A stretch of 64,000 bases of DNA, taken from contig NZ_CP016464.1 of assembly GCF_001713455.1 (NCBI RefSeq), forward strand, positions 4,264,001-4,328,000. Direction: 5' to 3'. Positions within the stretch are counted from its first letter, which is position 1. The number at the start of each line of letters is the position of its first letter. The DNA comes from Bosea sp. RAC05. Its GTDB lineage: Bacteria; Pseudomonadota; Alphaproteobacteria; Rhizobiales; Beijerinckiaceae. The notes beneath the pieces were generated by a model. It worked only from the letters and a program-made list of their open reading frames with translations. It did no database searches and was not told the origin of the DNA. The translations under genes were made by a program, and so were the position numbers. This document shows positions 25,169-35,459 of this stretch, in pieces.

Positions 25169-26053
25169 ATGCCCGCCACCCATCTGATCGACCGCGGCGT
25201 CATCCGCGTCGCCGGCGAGGACGCCCGCCCTTTCCTGCAGAACCTCGTCACCAACGACCTGGAGGCGGTGACGCCGGATCAGGCCGGCTATGGCGCGCTG
25301 CTGACACCGCAGGGCAAGATCATCTGCGATTTTCTGGTCGTCGCGGTCCCCGATGCGGAAGGCGGCGGCTTCCTGCTCGACACGCCCCTGCTCCAGACCG
25401 CCGACCTGATGAAACGCCTCAAGCTCTACAAGCTGCGCGCCAAGGTGACGCTCGACGACCTGACCGAGGCGACCGCCGTGATCGCCGCGACGGATGGCGG
25501 CGCGCTGCCGGCCGACAGCGGCCTCGTCTATGCCGATCCGCGCCTGCCGGGCCTGGGCCAGCGCGCCCTGATCGATCGCGACGGTGCCGCCGAGTTCGCG
25601 ACCGCCGACATGCAGGACTGGCACGCGCGGCGCGTCGCGCTCGGCATCCCCGAGGGCGGCCGCGACTTCGCCTATGGCGACGCCTTCCCGCATGAGGCGC
25701 TGCTCGACCAGACCGGCGGCGTCTCCTTCAAGAAGGGCTGCTATATCGGCCAGGAGGTCGTCTCCCGCATGCAGCATCGCGGCACCGCCCGCACCCGCGT
25801 CGTGCCGGTCGTCTTCGACGGCGGCATCGCGGCCGAGACCGGCGCGGAAGCCGTGGCCGGCGGCAAGCCGCTGGGCCGGATCGGCTCGGCCGCCAACGGC
25901 CGTGCGCTCGCTCTGCTCAGGCTCGACCGCGTCGCCGATGCGCAGGCGGCCGGAGAACCCCTGCTCGGCGGCGGCATGGCCTTCACGCTGGCCAAGCCGG
26001 ATTTCATCCGCTTCCCCTTCCCCGGCGAGGCGGGCTTCGGAGCCGCGGCATGA
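25169..26053 (+). CDS. ygfZ: YgfZ/GcvT-domain protein (iron-sulfur cluster folate-binding protein)
   Basis: 294-residue cytoplasmic protein with the family signature KKGCYIGQEV near residue 190 and the GcvT-like folate-binding fold (LTPQGKIICDFLV). YgfZ/IBA57 proteins assist biogenesis or repair of certain [4Fe-4S] enzymes using tetrahydrofolate. The signature cysteine is present. Its stop overlaps the start of the Tag gene as ATGA, so the two form an operon. Confidence 0.88.
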   Translation: MPATHLIDRGVIRVAGEDARPFLQNLVTNDLEAVTPDQAGYGALLTPQGKIICDFLVVAVPDAEGGGFLLDTPLLQTADLMKRLKLYKLRAKVTLDDLTEATAVIAATDGGALPADSGLVYADPRLPGLGQRALIDRDGAAEFATADMQDWHARRVALGIPEGGRDFAYGDAFPHEALLDQTGGVSFKKGCYIGQEVVSRMQHRGTARTRVVPVVFDGGIAAETGAEAVAGGKPLGRIGSAANGRALALLRLDRVADAQAAGEPLLGGGMAFTLAKPDFIRFPFPGEAGFGAAA

Positions 26054-26691
26054 GCGACACGACCACCGCGGGCGAGGAACGCACCGCCATCGCGGGCCCT
26101 GACGGCAAGTTCCGCTGTCGCTGGCCGGGCACCGACCCGCTATATCTCGCCTATCACGACACCGAATGGGGCGTGCCGGAGTACGACTCCCGCGCGCTCT
26201 GGGAGAAGCTGATCCTCGACGGCTTCCAGGCCGGACTGTCCTGGATCACGATCCTGCGGAAGCGCGACGCCTTCCGCGCCGGCTTCGCGAATTTCGATCC
26301 GGAACAGGTCGCGCGCTTCGGCGAAACGGACGTCCAGCGCCTGCTCGCCGACCCCGGCATCATCCGCCATCGCGGCAAGATCGAGGGCACGATCAAGAGC
26401 GCGCGCGCCTATCTCGCGATCAGCGAGCGCGAGCCCTTTGCGGATTTCCTCTGGAAGCATCTCGACGGCCGCGTGCTGCAGAACAGCGTCCGCACGCAAG
26501 GGGAAGTGCCGACGCAGACGGCGACCTCCGAAGCGATGGCGAAGGAGTTGAAAAAGGCCGGCTTCACCTTCTGCGGCCCGACCATCGTCTACGCCTTCAT
26601 GCAGGCCTGCGGGCTGGTCAACGACCACCTGACCGGCTGCTTCCGCCGCGACGAATGCGCGGCGCTGGCGCGCGACATCAGGCCGGCATGA
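26050..26691 (+). CDS. tag: DNA-3-methyladenine glycosylase I
   Basis: 213-residue base-excision repair enzyme removing 3-methyladenine. The Tag hallmarks are present: CRWPGTDPLYLAYHDTEWGVP at the N-terminus, LDGFQAGLSWITILRKR, and the zinc-ligand pattern of an early Cys and His with late H...C (VNDHLTGCFRRDEC). Length is somewhat above the E. coli enzyme. Coupled to ygfZ by a 4-base overlap. Confidence 0.92.
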   Translation: MSDTTTAGEERTAIAGPDGKFRCRWPGTDPLYLAYHDTEWGVPEYDSRALWEKLILDGFQAGLSWITILRKRDAFRAGFANFDPEQVARFGETDVQRLLADPGIIRHRGKIEGTIKSARAYLAISEREPFADFLWKHLDGRVLQNSVRTQGEVPTQTATSEAMAKELKKAGFTFCGPTIVYAFMQACGLVNDHLTGCFRRDECAALARDIRPA

Positions 26692-26700
26692 GCGCCTCCG

Positions 26701-26790
26701 CCGTCATTGCGAGCGCAGCGAAGCAATCCAGGAGGGCTCGTTCGACGTCCCCCTGGATGGCTTCGTCGCGAGCGCTCCTCGCCATGACGA
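26701..26790. repeat. Palindromic repeat, CCGTCATTGCGAGCG family
   Basis: Starts CCGTCATTGCGAGCG and ends GCCATGACG, with an internal pair around AATCCAGG/CCCTGGAT. Related to 23511-23542. It fills the gap between tag and the HD hydrolase. Confidence 0.7.
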
Positions 26791-26803
26791 AAGCCGCCTG
26801 ACC

Positions 26804-27418
26804 ATGGCCCGCGCCCCCGCACCGCCGCGCGCCTGGCAGCGTATGCTGTCGGGCCGCCGGCTCGACCTGCTCGATCCCTCCCCGCTCGATGTCGAGATCG
26901 AGGACATCGCCCATGGGCTCGCCCGCGTCGCGCGCTGGAACGGCCAGACCAAAGGACCGCACTCCTTCTCGGTCGCGCAGCACAGCCTGCTGGTTGAGGC
27001 CATCGCCGATCATCTCAACCCCGGCTGGTCGCAATCCTGGCGGCTGATGGCGCTGCTGCATGACGCGCCCGAATACGTCATCGGCGACATGATCTCGCCC
27101 TTCAAGGTCGTGATGGGCGACGCCTACAAGGCGGTGGAGACGCGGCTGCTCGGCGCCATCCATCTGCGCTTCGGCCTGCCGGCGGCCCCTCCCGCCCTGC
27201 TCAAGCGCAAGACCAAGGAGGCCGACACCATCGCCGCCTTCCTGGAGGCGACCGAGCTCGCCGGCTTCTCGCGCGACGAGGCGCTGCGCTATTTCGGCCG
27301 GCCGCAGGCGCTGCCGCGGGCGGTGGCGGCCCTGCTGCAGCCGCTCGACACGCAAGCCGCGCAGGAGCTGTTCCTGGCGCGCTTCGCCGCGCTCACTGCG
27401 TCAGGCGGATCTGGCTGA
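26804..27418 (+). CDS. HD-domain phosphohydrolase (YfbR-like)
   Basis: 204-residue protein with HD-superfamily metal ligands: H in FSVAQHSLLV, HD in LLHDAPEY and a later D in KEADTIAA. This pattern fits YfbR-type 5'-nucleotidases/phosphohydrolases, which act on deoxynucleoside monophosphates. The last 26 bases overlap the end of the convergent TadG-like gene. Confidence 0.8.
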   Translation: MARAPAPPRAWQRMLSGRRLDLLDPSPLDVEIEDIAHGLARVARWNGQTKGPHSFSVAQHSLLVEAIADHLNPGWSQSWRLMALLHDAPEYVIGDMISPFKVVMGDAYKAVETRLLGAIHLRFGLPAAPPALLKRKTKEADTIAAFLEATELAGFSRDEALRYFGRPQALPRAVAALLQPLDTQAAQELFLARFAALTASGGSG

Positions 27419-28664
27419 TCTCGCGGGCGATCTGCTGGAACACCGGCGTCAGCTGCGAGGCGCTGCTGACCTCGTAATACATGCTCGGCGTGGTCGCACA
27501 GTTCTGCAGCAGCGTGCGGTCGCCATTGATCACGCGCACCGTGTAGATGCGGATGCCGGCGTCCTTGGCCGTCTGGCAGGCGAGCGTCGTGCGGGCGTCG
27601 ATCGCGCTGCCATTGGTCGTGAAGCGGTTCTGCGTGTTCTCGCCGTCGGTCAGCAAGATCATGTACTTCTGCAGCCGCGGCGTGGCGAAGGGCTTCGCCT
27701 CAGTGAAGGGAACGCCAGGCGTCAGCGTCGCCATGCCCCAGTTCGCGCCGATCGTGACGTTGGTGTTGCCCACCGGGGTCATGCCGTTGATGGCGTTGGT
27801 CAGCGCCGTCCAGTCCGAGGTCAGCGGCGTGATCGGCGCCAGCGTCGAATACGCGCAGAAATCGGCCGGGTAGAGCGTGGCATAGGCCGAGACGGTCTCG
27901 TTGTCCTTGACGTCGTTGGACTGGTCGCGGTCGCTGATGCAGCCGGTCCAGGTCGACTTGGTGATGGTCACCGTGTTGCAGGTGCGGTTGCCCCAGCGAT
28001 CCGTCGTGCAGGTCGTCTTGCCCTGGTCGAACCGCAGCCAGGGCTCGTCCTTCAGCGTGGTCGCGACCTTGATCTGCGTCGCGAACGGCACGACCGAGAT
28101 CTTGATCTGGTCGGCCACCAGCGTCGCCTCCTTCATGATCTTGATCAGGTCGAGCGAGGCCGCCTTTAGCGCGGTCATCTTGCCGGAGGAGGCCATGGAG
28201 CCGGTGTTGTCGAGCGCCAGCGCGAGCTCGATCGTGTTCGTGCCCCAGGTCGATTGCGAGGTGCTGCCGACCTGCACGCTGTCGTGCCCGATCAGCCGCG
28301 TCAGGCTGGTGTCGATCGAGAGATTGGCCGCCACGGAAATCGTCCGGGCCGTCCGGTCGATCGTGATGGTGGCGCTGGTGAAGGTCCTGGCGGCGTCACC
28401 GCTCAGATTGGCGGCGATCCACTTGTTGATCCGGTCGCGCAATTCGCTGTCGCTGAGCTTGGTCGCGTCGCGGGCCGCCATCAGCGCCGCGGAATCCACC
28501 GCCGCGTTCAGCATCTGGCGGGCATCCGAGGCCCGGGAATAGTCGATCGTGGCGCCGGTCAGGCCGATCACCGGGACCATGGCGAAGCTGAACATCACCA
28601 TCACATTGCCGCGCTCGTCCGAGCTCAACCGCTTCAGCCGCCGCATCATGGAACCGAGCTTCAT
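27393..28664 (-). CDS. TadG-like pilus-assembly protein with vWA domain
   Basis: 423 residues. The N-terminus SDERGNVMVMFSFAMVPVIGLTGATIDYSRA is the TadE/TadG-like membrane anchor (about residues 15-40), followed by a pseudopilin-like region and a von Willebrand factor A domain with a MIDAS motif DNTGS near residue 151. TadG proteins are accessory parts of Flp/Tad pili. No other tad genes lie in the window, so it is an orphan copy. Several cysteines in the long insert could form disulfides in the periplasm. Confidence 0.85.
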   Translation of the reverse strand: MKLGSMMRRLKRLSSDERGNVMVMFSFAMVPVIGLTGATIDYSRASDARQMLNAAVDSAALMAARDATKLSDSELRDRINKWIAANLSGDAARTFTSATITIDRTARTISVAANLSIDTSLTRLIGHDSVQVGSTSQSTWGTNTIELALALDNTGSMASSGKMTALKAASLDLIKIMKEATLVADQIKISVVPFATQIKVATTLKDEPWLRFDQGKTTCTTDRWGNRTCNTVTITKSTWTGCISDRDQSNDVKDNETVSAYATLYPADFCAYSTLAPITPLTSDWTALTNAINGMTPVGNTNVTIGANWGMATLTPGVPFTEAKPFATPRLQKYMILLTDGENTQNRFTTNGSAIDARTTLACQTAKDAGIRIYTVRVINGDRTLLQNCATTPSMYYEVSSASQLTPVFQQIAREISQIRLTQ

Positions 28665-28909
28665 GGACTATCCCCCGACAATCAGCCCTCAGGACACCCC
28701 CGCCCCCGTTGCGGGGGGCTGAATCCGATCGTTCGAATTGTCGCTATCGTCGGTTTTCGCGCCGGGCCCAGCCGCCTCACGGTCGCGAGCGTTAACGAAT
28801 GTTGTCACCTTTTCGAAATCGGCAAAGGTCCTCGGCGCTTTTCGTCGTTTCGCGAAGGATCATCTCGGGCGATAAGGAACCAACGAGACCCTCAGCCGGA
28901 GTGCATGCG

Positions 28910-30511
<1,602 letters not shown>

Positions 30512-30536
30512 GGGGCTGAGGCTCTGATGATGCGAG

Positions 30537-30563
30537 GGCGCCGCCGCGAGGCGGCGCCTTTTT
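30537..30563 (+). terminator. Rho-independent terminator of malate synthase gene
   Basis: Perfect 9-base stem GGCGCCGCC/GGCGGCGCC with a GCGA loop and TTTTT, 26 bases after the stop codon. Confidence 0.9.
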
Positions 30564-30660
30564 CGTCTGGGAGGAGTCGGAAGCCGAGCCAGACGATCGG
30601 CGAGGGGAGAAGGGACGAACCACGCTGCCAACCCGCCCTCGAATCGGCTAGACCCGCCCC

Positions 30661-31236
30661 ATGACAAAGCCCTTCGCCGCCCGCCTCACTGAAGCCGTCG
30701 CGCGCTACCGCGCCGAGATCGCCGGCCCGCGCGAGCTTCTCTCGCTGCTGCGCTGGCAGATCGACCAGGGCCACGCGCTCGACTCGCGCGACACCTTTCC
30801 CGGCCATGTCACCACCAGCGCCTATGTGCTCTCGCCCGATCACAGCCGCATCCTGCTGATCGACCATGTCGTGATCGGCCGCTGGCTCCAGCCCGGCGGG
30901 CACTGGGAGGAGGCCGAGAGCTTCCACGCCTCGGCCGCGCGCGAGGCGCTGGAGGAGACCGGCGTGCAGGGGCTGCGGCTGCATCCCTGGCACGAGGGCA
31001 GCGACCGGCCCTTCGTCATCGACAGCCACGATGTGCCCGGCAAGCCGTCCCGCGGCGAGCCGGCCCATGTCCATCACGACCTGCAATATCTCTTCCTGGC
31101 CGATCCGGGCGCCCCGCTCGTCGCCCAGATCGAGGAGGTCCACGCCGCCGCCTGGAAGCCTCTCGCCGAACTCGCCGACATCGCCCCGCTGGGCCTCGCG
31201 CGGATCTGCAGCCTGACGCCGCCGGGCGCCCTGTAG
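30661..31236 (+). CDS. Nudix hydrolase
   Basis: 191-residue protein with a complete Nudix box at about residues 80-102 (GHWEEAE...REALEETGV; G-x5-E-x7-REUxEExGU). Nudix enzymes hydrolyse nucleoside diphosphate derivatives. A histidine-rich segment (HVHHDLQYLF) follows. It is probably monocistronic; no clear ribosome site precedes the ATG and the substrate is unknown. Confidence 0.88.
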   Translation: MTKPFAARLTEAVARYRAEIAGPRELLSLLRWQIDQGHALDSRDTFPGHVTTSAYVLSPDHSRILLIDHVVIGRWLQPGGHWEEAESFHASAAREALEETGVQGLRLHPWHEGSDRPFVIDSHDVPGKPSRGEPAHVHHDLQYLFLADPGAPLVAQIEEVHAAAWKPLAELADIAPLGLARICSLTPPGAL

Positions 31237-31428
31237 CAGTCCGGCAACATGTAATATTATAACAGTTCATGAGCATCCAGGGCTCTGGACGGGCCCGGTC
31301 GGGGGCGCGCATCATCCGGCTGTCACAGCCAGAATGACGAAGCGTTAACCATCTTTGGTCATGATCGACCACGCTCGGAGCTGATCTGCGCCGGCAGGTC
31401 TTCGCGTCGCCGCAACAGGAATCGCGCC

Positions 31429-32334
31429 ATGACGTCGCAAGCCACCGCCCTCTCATTCGTCGCACTCCTGCTGGCCTCGGCGACCGTCGCATCCGCCGCC
31501 GACCTGCCGTCGCGCAAGGGAGCCCCCGTCGCGCCGCCGGTGTTGTCGGCCTGCAGCGAAAGCGAGGGCATCCCGACCGACGCCTTCGGCTTCACCACCG
31601 GTTCCGACGTCGCCGACAAGGGCTCATTCGGCACGAGCCTGACCTATGGCGGCGCTTATGGCACGCGCACCGGCTCGTCCAATGGCCACGGCCTGCAGCT
31701 CCAGGGCTCCTACGGCCTGCTGCCCTGCCTCGAGGTCGGCCCCTATCTGCTCGGCGGCTACACGAATGCGTCCCTGGGCGGCGTCAGCGCCGACTCCACC
31801 AGCTACGGCGCCGGCGTCGAGATGAAGTACCGCCTGCTCGGCCGCGACCTGCATGGCCTGGGTCTCACCGTGGTGCTCGACCCCAGCGTCAACCGCACCG
31901 ATCCCGACGGCGCCGGGCGCTTCACCACCTACAACACCGGCATCCGGCTCTTTGCCGACAAGACGCTGGTTCCAGGCAAGCTCTACGCCGCGCTGAACCT
32001 GTCGCATGACATGACCTGGACGGGCCCGGACCCCTATGGCCGCTCCTCCACCTTCACGGTCGGCGGCTCGCTCGCCTGGCAGGCGCTGGACGGCGTCTAT
32101 CTCAGCGGCGAGGTCCGCCATCAGCGCCGCTACACCGATCTCGGCTTCGGCAATGAAGCCGGCTACGCCACCTTCGCCGGCCCCGGCATCTACTGGCAGG
32201 CGAGCAAGCAGCTCGCGATCTCGGCCGCCTACAACGTCCAGGTGGCGGGCAAGGCCAAGGGCCAGCCCGGCGATCTCGACCTGACCAATTTCAGCCAGCA
32301 CCTCGTCAAGGTGAAGGCGGCCTACAGCTTCTGA
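31429..32334 (+). CDS. Outer-membrane beta-barrel protein
   Basis: 301 residues with a signal peptide (about 1-23, ASA) and the mature start AADLPSRKGAPVAPP common to Hyphomicrobiales outer membrane proteins. Alternating hydrophobic strands with aromatic ends and a C-terminal Phe (KAAYSF) indicate a barrel of perhaps 12 strands. No enzymatic motif is seen; it could be a small porin or structural protein. Followed by a terminator. Confidence 0.75.
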   Translation: MTSQATALSFVALLLASATVASAADLPSRKGAPVAPPVLSACSESEGIPTDAFGFTTGSDVADKGSFGTSLTYGGAYGTRTGSSNGHGLQLQGSYGLLPCLEVGPYLLGGYTNASLGGVSADSTSYGAGVEMKYRLLGRDLHGLGLTVVLDPSVNRTDPDGAGRFTTYNTGIRLFADKTLVPGKLYAALNLSHDMTWTGPDPYGRSSTFTVGGSLAWQALDGVYLSGEVRHQRRYTDLGFGNEAGYATFAGPGIYWQASKQLAISAAYNVQVAGKAKGQPGDLDLTNFSQHLVKVKAAYSF

Positions 32335-32383
32335 CCAAGACCACCGGCGCGGGCCACGCTCGCGTCGCGACATGAATCCAGCG

Positions 32384-32412
32384 AGGCGGCTGCAGCGATG
32401 CGGCCGCCTTTC
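32384..32412 (+). terminator. Terminator after the outer membrane protein gene
   Basis: 7-base stem AGGCGGC/GCCGCCT with a 12-base loop and a TTTCT tail, 50 bases after the stop codon. Confidence 0.6.
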
Positions 32413-32446
32413 TCGTTGGCGCGAGCGTGCGCGTTGACGCCCGCAG

Positions 32447-32490
32447 TTGACGCCTCTAGAACAAGCGAAACGATACTCCACCCCAGTATC
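32447..32490 (+). promoter_or_regulatory. frmR promoter with FrmR/RcnR-type operator
   Basis: GATACTCCACCCCAGTATC (32472-32490) is an inverted repeat of TACT...AGTA flanking a G/C tract, the layout known for RcnR/FrmR/CsoR-family operators. It ends 9 bases before the frmR ATG and covers the best -10 hexamer (GATACT), 19 bases from TTGACG at 32447-32452. Binding by FrmR would block polymerase and formaldehyde would relieve it. Confidence 0.75.
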
Positions 32491-32499
32491 AGGGCGACG

Positions 32500-32799
32500 A
32501 TGCCGCATACGCCTGAAGAGAAGAAGCGCGCGGTGACGCGGCTCAAGCGCATCCGCGGCCAGGCCGATGCGCTGATCGCCGCCGTCGAGCGCGGCGAGCC
32601 CTGCGGCGCCCTGCTGCAGCAGCTTTCCGCGCTGCGCGGCGCCGCGACCGGGCTGATGGCGGAGGTGCTGGAAAGCCATCTGCGCGAGACGCTGCTGGGC
32701 CAGGCCTGCGGAGATCAGAACGCCCATGACCATGCCCCGGCGAGCGAGCCGGCCGAGATCGGCGAGATCATGCGCGTGATCCGCCCCTATCTGAAATGA
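32500..32799 (+). CDS. frmR: Formaldehyde-responsive transcriptional repressor
   Basis: 99-residue all-helical repressor of the CsoR/RcnR/FrmR (DUF156) family. The N-terminal [12 protein letters not shown] and the sensing cysteine in [10 protein letters not shown] (residue 35) are visible; this Cys reacts with formaldehyde in FrmR. The adjacent adhC and fghA genes support FrmR over a metal sensor. A longer in-frame reading upstream crosses its own operator, so the ATG at 32500 is chosen. Confidence 0.88.
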   Translation: MPHTPEEKKRAVTRLKRIRGQADALIAAVERGEPCGALLQQLSALRGAATGLMAEVLESHLRETLLGQACGDQNAHDHAPASEPAEIGEIMRVIRPYLK

Positions 32800-32827
32800 C
32801 CCGCAAAACCGAGGAAGGAACCGCCCG

Positions 32828-33940
32828 ATGAAGACCCGCGCCGCCGTCGCCTGGGAAGCCGGCAAGCCGCTCACCATCGAGACCATCGAGATCGGCGGCC
32901 CGAGGGCCGGCGAGGTGCTGGTCGAGGTCATGGCGACCGGCATCTGCCACACCGACGCCTACACGCTGTCGGGCCTGGATTCGGAAGGAAAATTCCCGGC
33001 GATCCTCGGCCATGAGGGCGCGGGCATCGTCCGCGAGGTCGGCGCCGGCGTGACCTCGCTGAAGCCGGGCGACCACGTCATCCCGCTCTACACGCCCGAA
33101 TGCCGCAGCTGTAAGTCCTGCCTGTCGCGCCGGACCAATCTCTGCACCTCGATCCGCTCGACGCAGGGCCAGGGCGTGATGCCCGACGGCACGAGCCGCT
33201 TCTCCTGCGATGGCGGCGAGGTGTTCCACTACATGGGCTGCTCGACCTTCGCGAACTTCACCGTCCTGCCCGAGATCGCGCTGGCCAAGGTCCGCGAGGA
33301 CGCGCCCTTCGACAAGATCTGCTACATCGGCTGCGGCGTGACGACCGGCATCGGCGCGGTGATCTACACCGCCAAGGTCTGGCCGGGCGCGAATGTCGTG
33401 GTCTTCGGGCTGGGCGGCATCGGCCTCAACGTGATCCAGGGCGCCCGCATGGTCGGCGCCGACAAGATCATCGGCGTCGACATCAACCCGGCCAAGCAGG
33501 AGATGGCGCGCAAGTTCGGCATGACCGACTTCGTCAACCCCAAGGAGGTCGGCAACGACAAGGTCGTTCAGGCCATCGTCGATCTCACCGGCGGCGGCGC
33601 CGACTTCTCCTTCGACGCCACCGGCAACGTCAACGTGATGCGCCAGGCGCTGGAATGCTGCCATCGCGGCTGGGGCGAGTCGATCGTCATCGGCGTCGCC
33701 GAGGCCGGCAAGGAGATCGCGACGCGTCCGTTCCAGCTCGTCACCGGCCGAGTCTGGAAGGGCACGGCCTTCGGCGGCGCGCGTGGCCGCACCGACGTGC
33801 CGAAGATCGTCGACTGGTACATGGAGGGCAAGATCAACATCGACGACCTGATCACCCACAAGCTCAGCCTCGACGAGATCAATGTCGGCTTCGACCTGAT
33901 GCACGAGGGCAAGTCGATCCGCAGCGTGGTGGTCTACTGA
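32828..33940 (+). CDS. adhC: S-(hydroxymethyl)glutathione dehydrogenase (class III alcohol dehydrogenase)
   Basis: 370-residue zinc enzyme that oxidises the glutathione adduct of formaldehyde to S-formylglutathione using NAD. Catalytic zinc ligands are in GICHTD and GHEGAG with a Cys in [10 protein letters not shown]; the structural zinc motif is [16 protein letters not shown]; the NAD fold is [12 protein letters not shown]. The ribosome site AAGGAA precedes the ATG. Middle gene of the frmR-adhC-fghA set, here separated from fghA by a palindrome. Confidence 0.95.
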   Translation: MKTRAAVAWEAGKPLTIETIEIGGPRAGEVLVEVMATGICHTDAYTLSGLDSEGKFPAILGHEGAGIVREVGAGVTSLKPGDHVIPLYTPECRSCKSCLSRRTNLCTSIRSTQGQGVMPDGTSRFSCDGGEVFHYMGCSTFANFTVLPEIALAKVREDAPFDKICYIGCGVTTGIGAVIYTAKVWPGANVVVFGLGGIGLNVIQGARMVGADKIIGVDINPAKQEMARKFGMTDFVNPKEVGNDKVVQAIVDLTGGGADFSFDATGNVNVMRQALECCHRGWGESIVIGVAEAGKEIATRPFQLVTGRVWKGTAFGGARGRTDVPKIVDWYMEGKINIDDLITHKLSLDEINVGFDLMHEGKSIRSVVVY

Positions 33941-33981
33941 GCGCCGCCGTCTTCCCGCCGCATCGGCGGGGCAAGACACCG

Positions 33982-34112
33982 TGTCATTCCGGGGCAGCGT
34001 CTGGCGCTGAACCCGGAACCCACGACTGGGTGGGACCTTTGACAGAACGACCGGGCGCAATCGCCCGGTCGTGGGTTCCGGGCTCTTCGCTTTGCGAAGC
34101 CCCGGAATGACA
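33982..34112. repeat. Palindromic repeat, TGTCATTCCGGGGC family, inside the formaldehyde operon
   Basis: Perfect 14-base outer arms (33982-33995 and 34099-34112) surround long inner arms containing GGAACCCACGAC and GTCGTGGGTTCC. It fills the 200-base gap between adhC and fghA, and could reduce or modulate fghA expression. Confidence 0.85.
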
Positions 34113-34140
34113 AAGGTCGCGCAAGCATAAGGAACACCCC

Positions 34141-34980
34141 ATGGAACTCGTCTCGTCCTCGAAGGCCTTCGGCGGCTCGCAGCGCGTCTATCGTCATGAC
34201 AGCGCGGCCTGCGCCTGCCCGATGACCTTCGCGATCTTCCTGCCGCCGCAGATCGAGGACGGGCCGGTGCCGCTGCTCTGGTATCTCTCGGGGCTGACCT
34301 GCACGCATCAGAACGTCATGGACAAGGGCGAGTACCGCGCAGCCGCGGCCGCCAACGGCATCGCCATCATCTGCCCCGATACCAGCCCGCGCGGCGAGCA
34401 CGTGCCCGACGAACCCGGCAACTGGCAGTTCGGCTCCGGCGCCGGCTTCTATCTCGATGCGACGCAGGCGCCCTACGACAAAAACTACCGGATGGAGAGC
34501 TACATCCGCGACGAGCTGCCGGAGCTGGTCGAGCGGCATTTCCCGGTCGACATGACCCGCCAGGGCATCTTCGGCCATTCCATGGGCGGCCATGGCGCGA
34601 TCACGCTCGCGCTGAAGAATCCCGAGCGCTACGCCTCCGTCTCCGCCTTCGCGCCGATCGCCCAGCCCTCGACCGCCGGCTGGTCGCGCCCGGCCTTCGA
34701 GAAGTTTCTCGGCCCCGACGAGGGCCGCTGGCGCGCCTATGATGCAACGCTGCTGATCGCCGACGGCCACCGGGTGAAGGACCTGCTGGTCGACCAGGGC
34801 ACCGCCGACGGCTTTCTCGACGAGGGCCTGCGGCCGCAGCTGCTCGAGGTCGCCTGCGCGGCGGCCGGCATCCCCTTCGAGCTGCAGATGCGCGAGGGCT
34901 ACGACCACTCCTACAACTTCATCTCGACCTTCATGGCCCAGCACATCGCCTGGCATGCGCAGCGGCTGACGAAGGCCTGA
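34141..34980 (+). CDS. fghA: S-formylglutathione hydrolase
   Basis: 279-residue serine hydrolase of the esterase D family that releases formate and glutathione, the second step of formaldehyde detoxification. The nucleophile elbow is GHSMGGHG near residue 144; LWYLSGLTCTHQN forms the oxyanion region, and the C-terminal GYDHSYNFI supplies the catalytic histidine. Ribosome site AAGGAA before the ATG. Confidence 0.95.
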   Translation: MELVSSSKAFGGSQRVYRHDSAACACPMTFAIFLPPQIEDGPVPLLWYLSGLTCTHQNVMDKGEYRAAAAANGIAIICPDTSPRGEHVPDEPGNWQFGSGAGFYLDATQAPYDKNYRMESYIRDELPELVERHFPVDMTRQGIFGHSMGGHGAITLALKNPERYASVSAFAPIAQPSTAGWSRPAFEKFLGPDEGRWRAYDATLLIADGHRVKDLLVDQGTADGFLDEGLRPQLLEVACAAAGIPFELQMREGYDHSYNFISTFMAQHIAWHAQRLTKA

Positions 34981-35009
34981 GAGGCGGCGGCGTATTTTTT
35001 TCGACCGCC

Positions 35010-35036
35010 TGTCGAAACCGGCCGGGGCTGGACGTC
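35010..35036 (+). promoter_or_regulatory. Probable ECF42 sigma-factor promoter
   Basis: TGTCGA (35010-35015) is followed after exactly 17 bases by CGTC (35033-35036), 55 bases before the YCII gene. A TGTCGA -35 and CGTC-like -10 is the pattern reported for ECF42-group sigma factors, and the ECF gene is the second gene of this transcription unit, so self-activation is likely. Confidence 0.6.
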
Positions 35037-35090
35037 ATCATGGCAGCCGGGGGATGGTTCTCCGGCGTCAGGTGACGAGGAGTTCGCCCC

Positions 35091-35459
35091 ATGCAGTACA
35101 TGCTCATCTTCCGCGAGACGGACACCGAATTCGGCCTGCGCGACGACCCCGCCAAGGGACCGGCCTACTGGGCCTCCTGGATGGCCTATGTCGGCGCGCT
35201 CAACCAGGCCGGGCTCGTGGTCAGCGGCGCGGGCCTGCAGCCGCCCCACACGGCCACCATGGTCCGCATGCGCGACGGCCGGCGCCAGGTGCAGGACGGC
35301 CCGCATCCCGACACCAAGGAGCAGCTCGGCGGCTATTTCGTCATCGACGTGCCCGACCTCGACGCCGCGCTCGACTGGGCGGCGCGCAGCCCGGCCTCGG
35401 CCTATGGCTCGACCGAGGTGCGCCCGGTGCTGCCGCCCCCGCCGCAGCCGGCCGGCTGA
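35091..35459 (+). CDS. YCII-related (DGPF) protein
   Basis: 122-residue protein of the YCII ferredoxin-like fold. It starts MQYMLIFRET and contains VQDGPHPDTKEQLGGYFVI, the variant of the DGPF motif seen in proteins encoded beside ECF42 sigma factors. Its biochemical role is unknown; it may be a target or partner of the sigma factor. Its TGA stop shares one base with the ATG of the next gene. Confidence 0.85.
   Translation: MQYMLIFRETDTEFGLRDDPAKGPAYWASWMAYVGALNQAGLVVSGAGLQPPHTATMVRMRDGRRQVQDGPHPDTKEQLGGYFVIDVPDLDAALDWAARSPASAYGSTEVRPVLPPPPQPAG

Noticed and set aside
28799..28909. Upstream extension of malate synthase
   Set aside because: The extra residues are not part of the family and the ATG at 28910 has a ribosome site.
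35054..35458. Long upstream extension of the ECF sigma factor frame
   Set aside because: It overlaps the YCII gene out of frame and is Arg/Pro-rich noise; the ATG overlapping the YCII stop is better.
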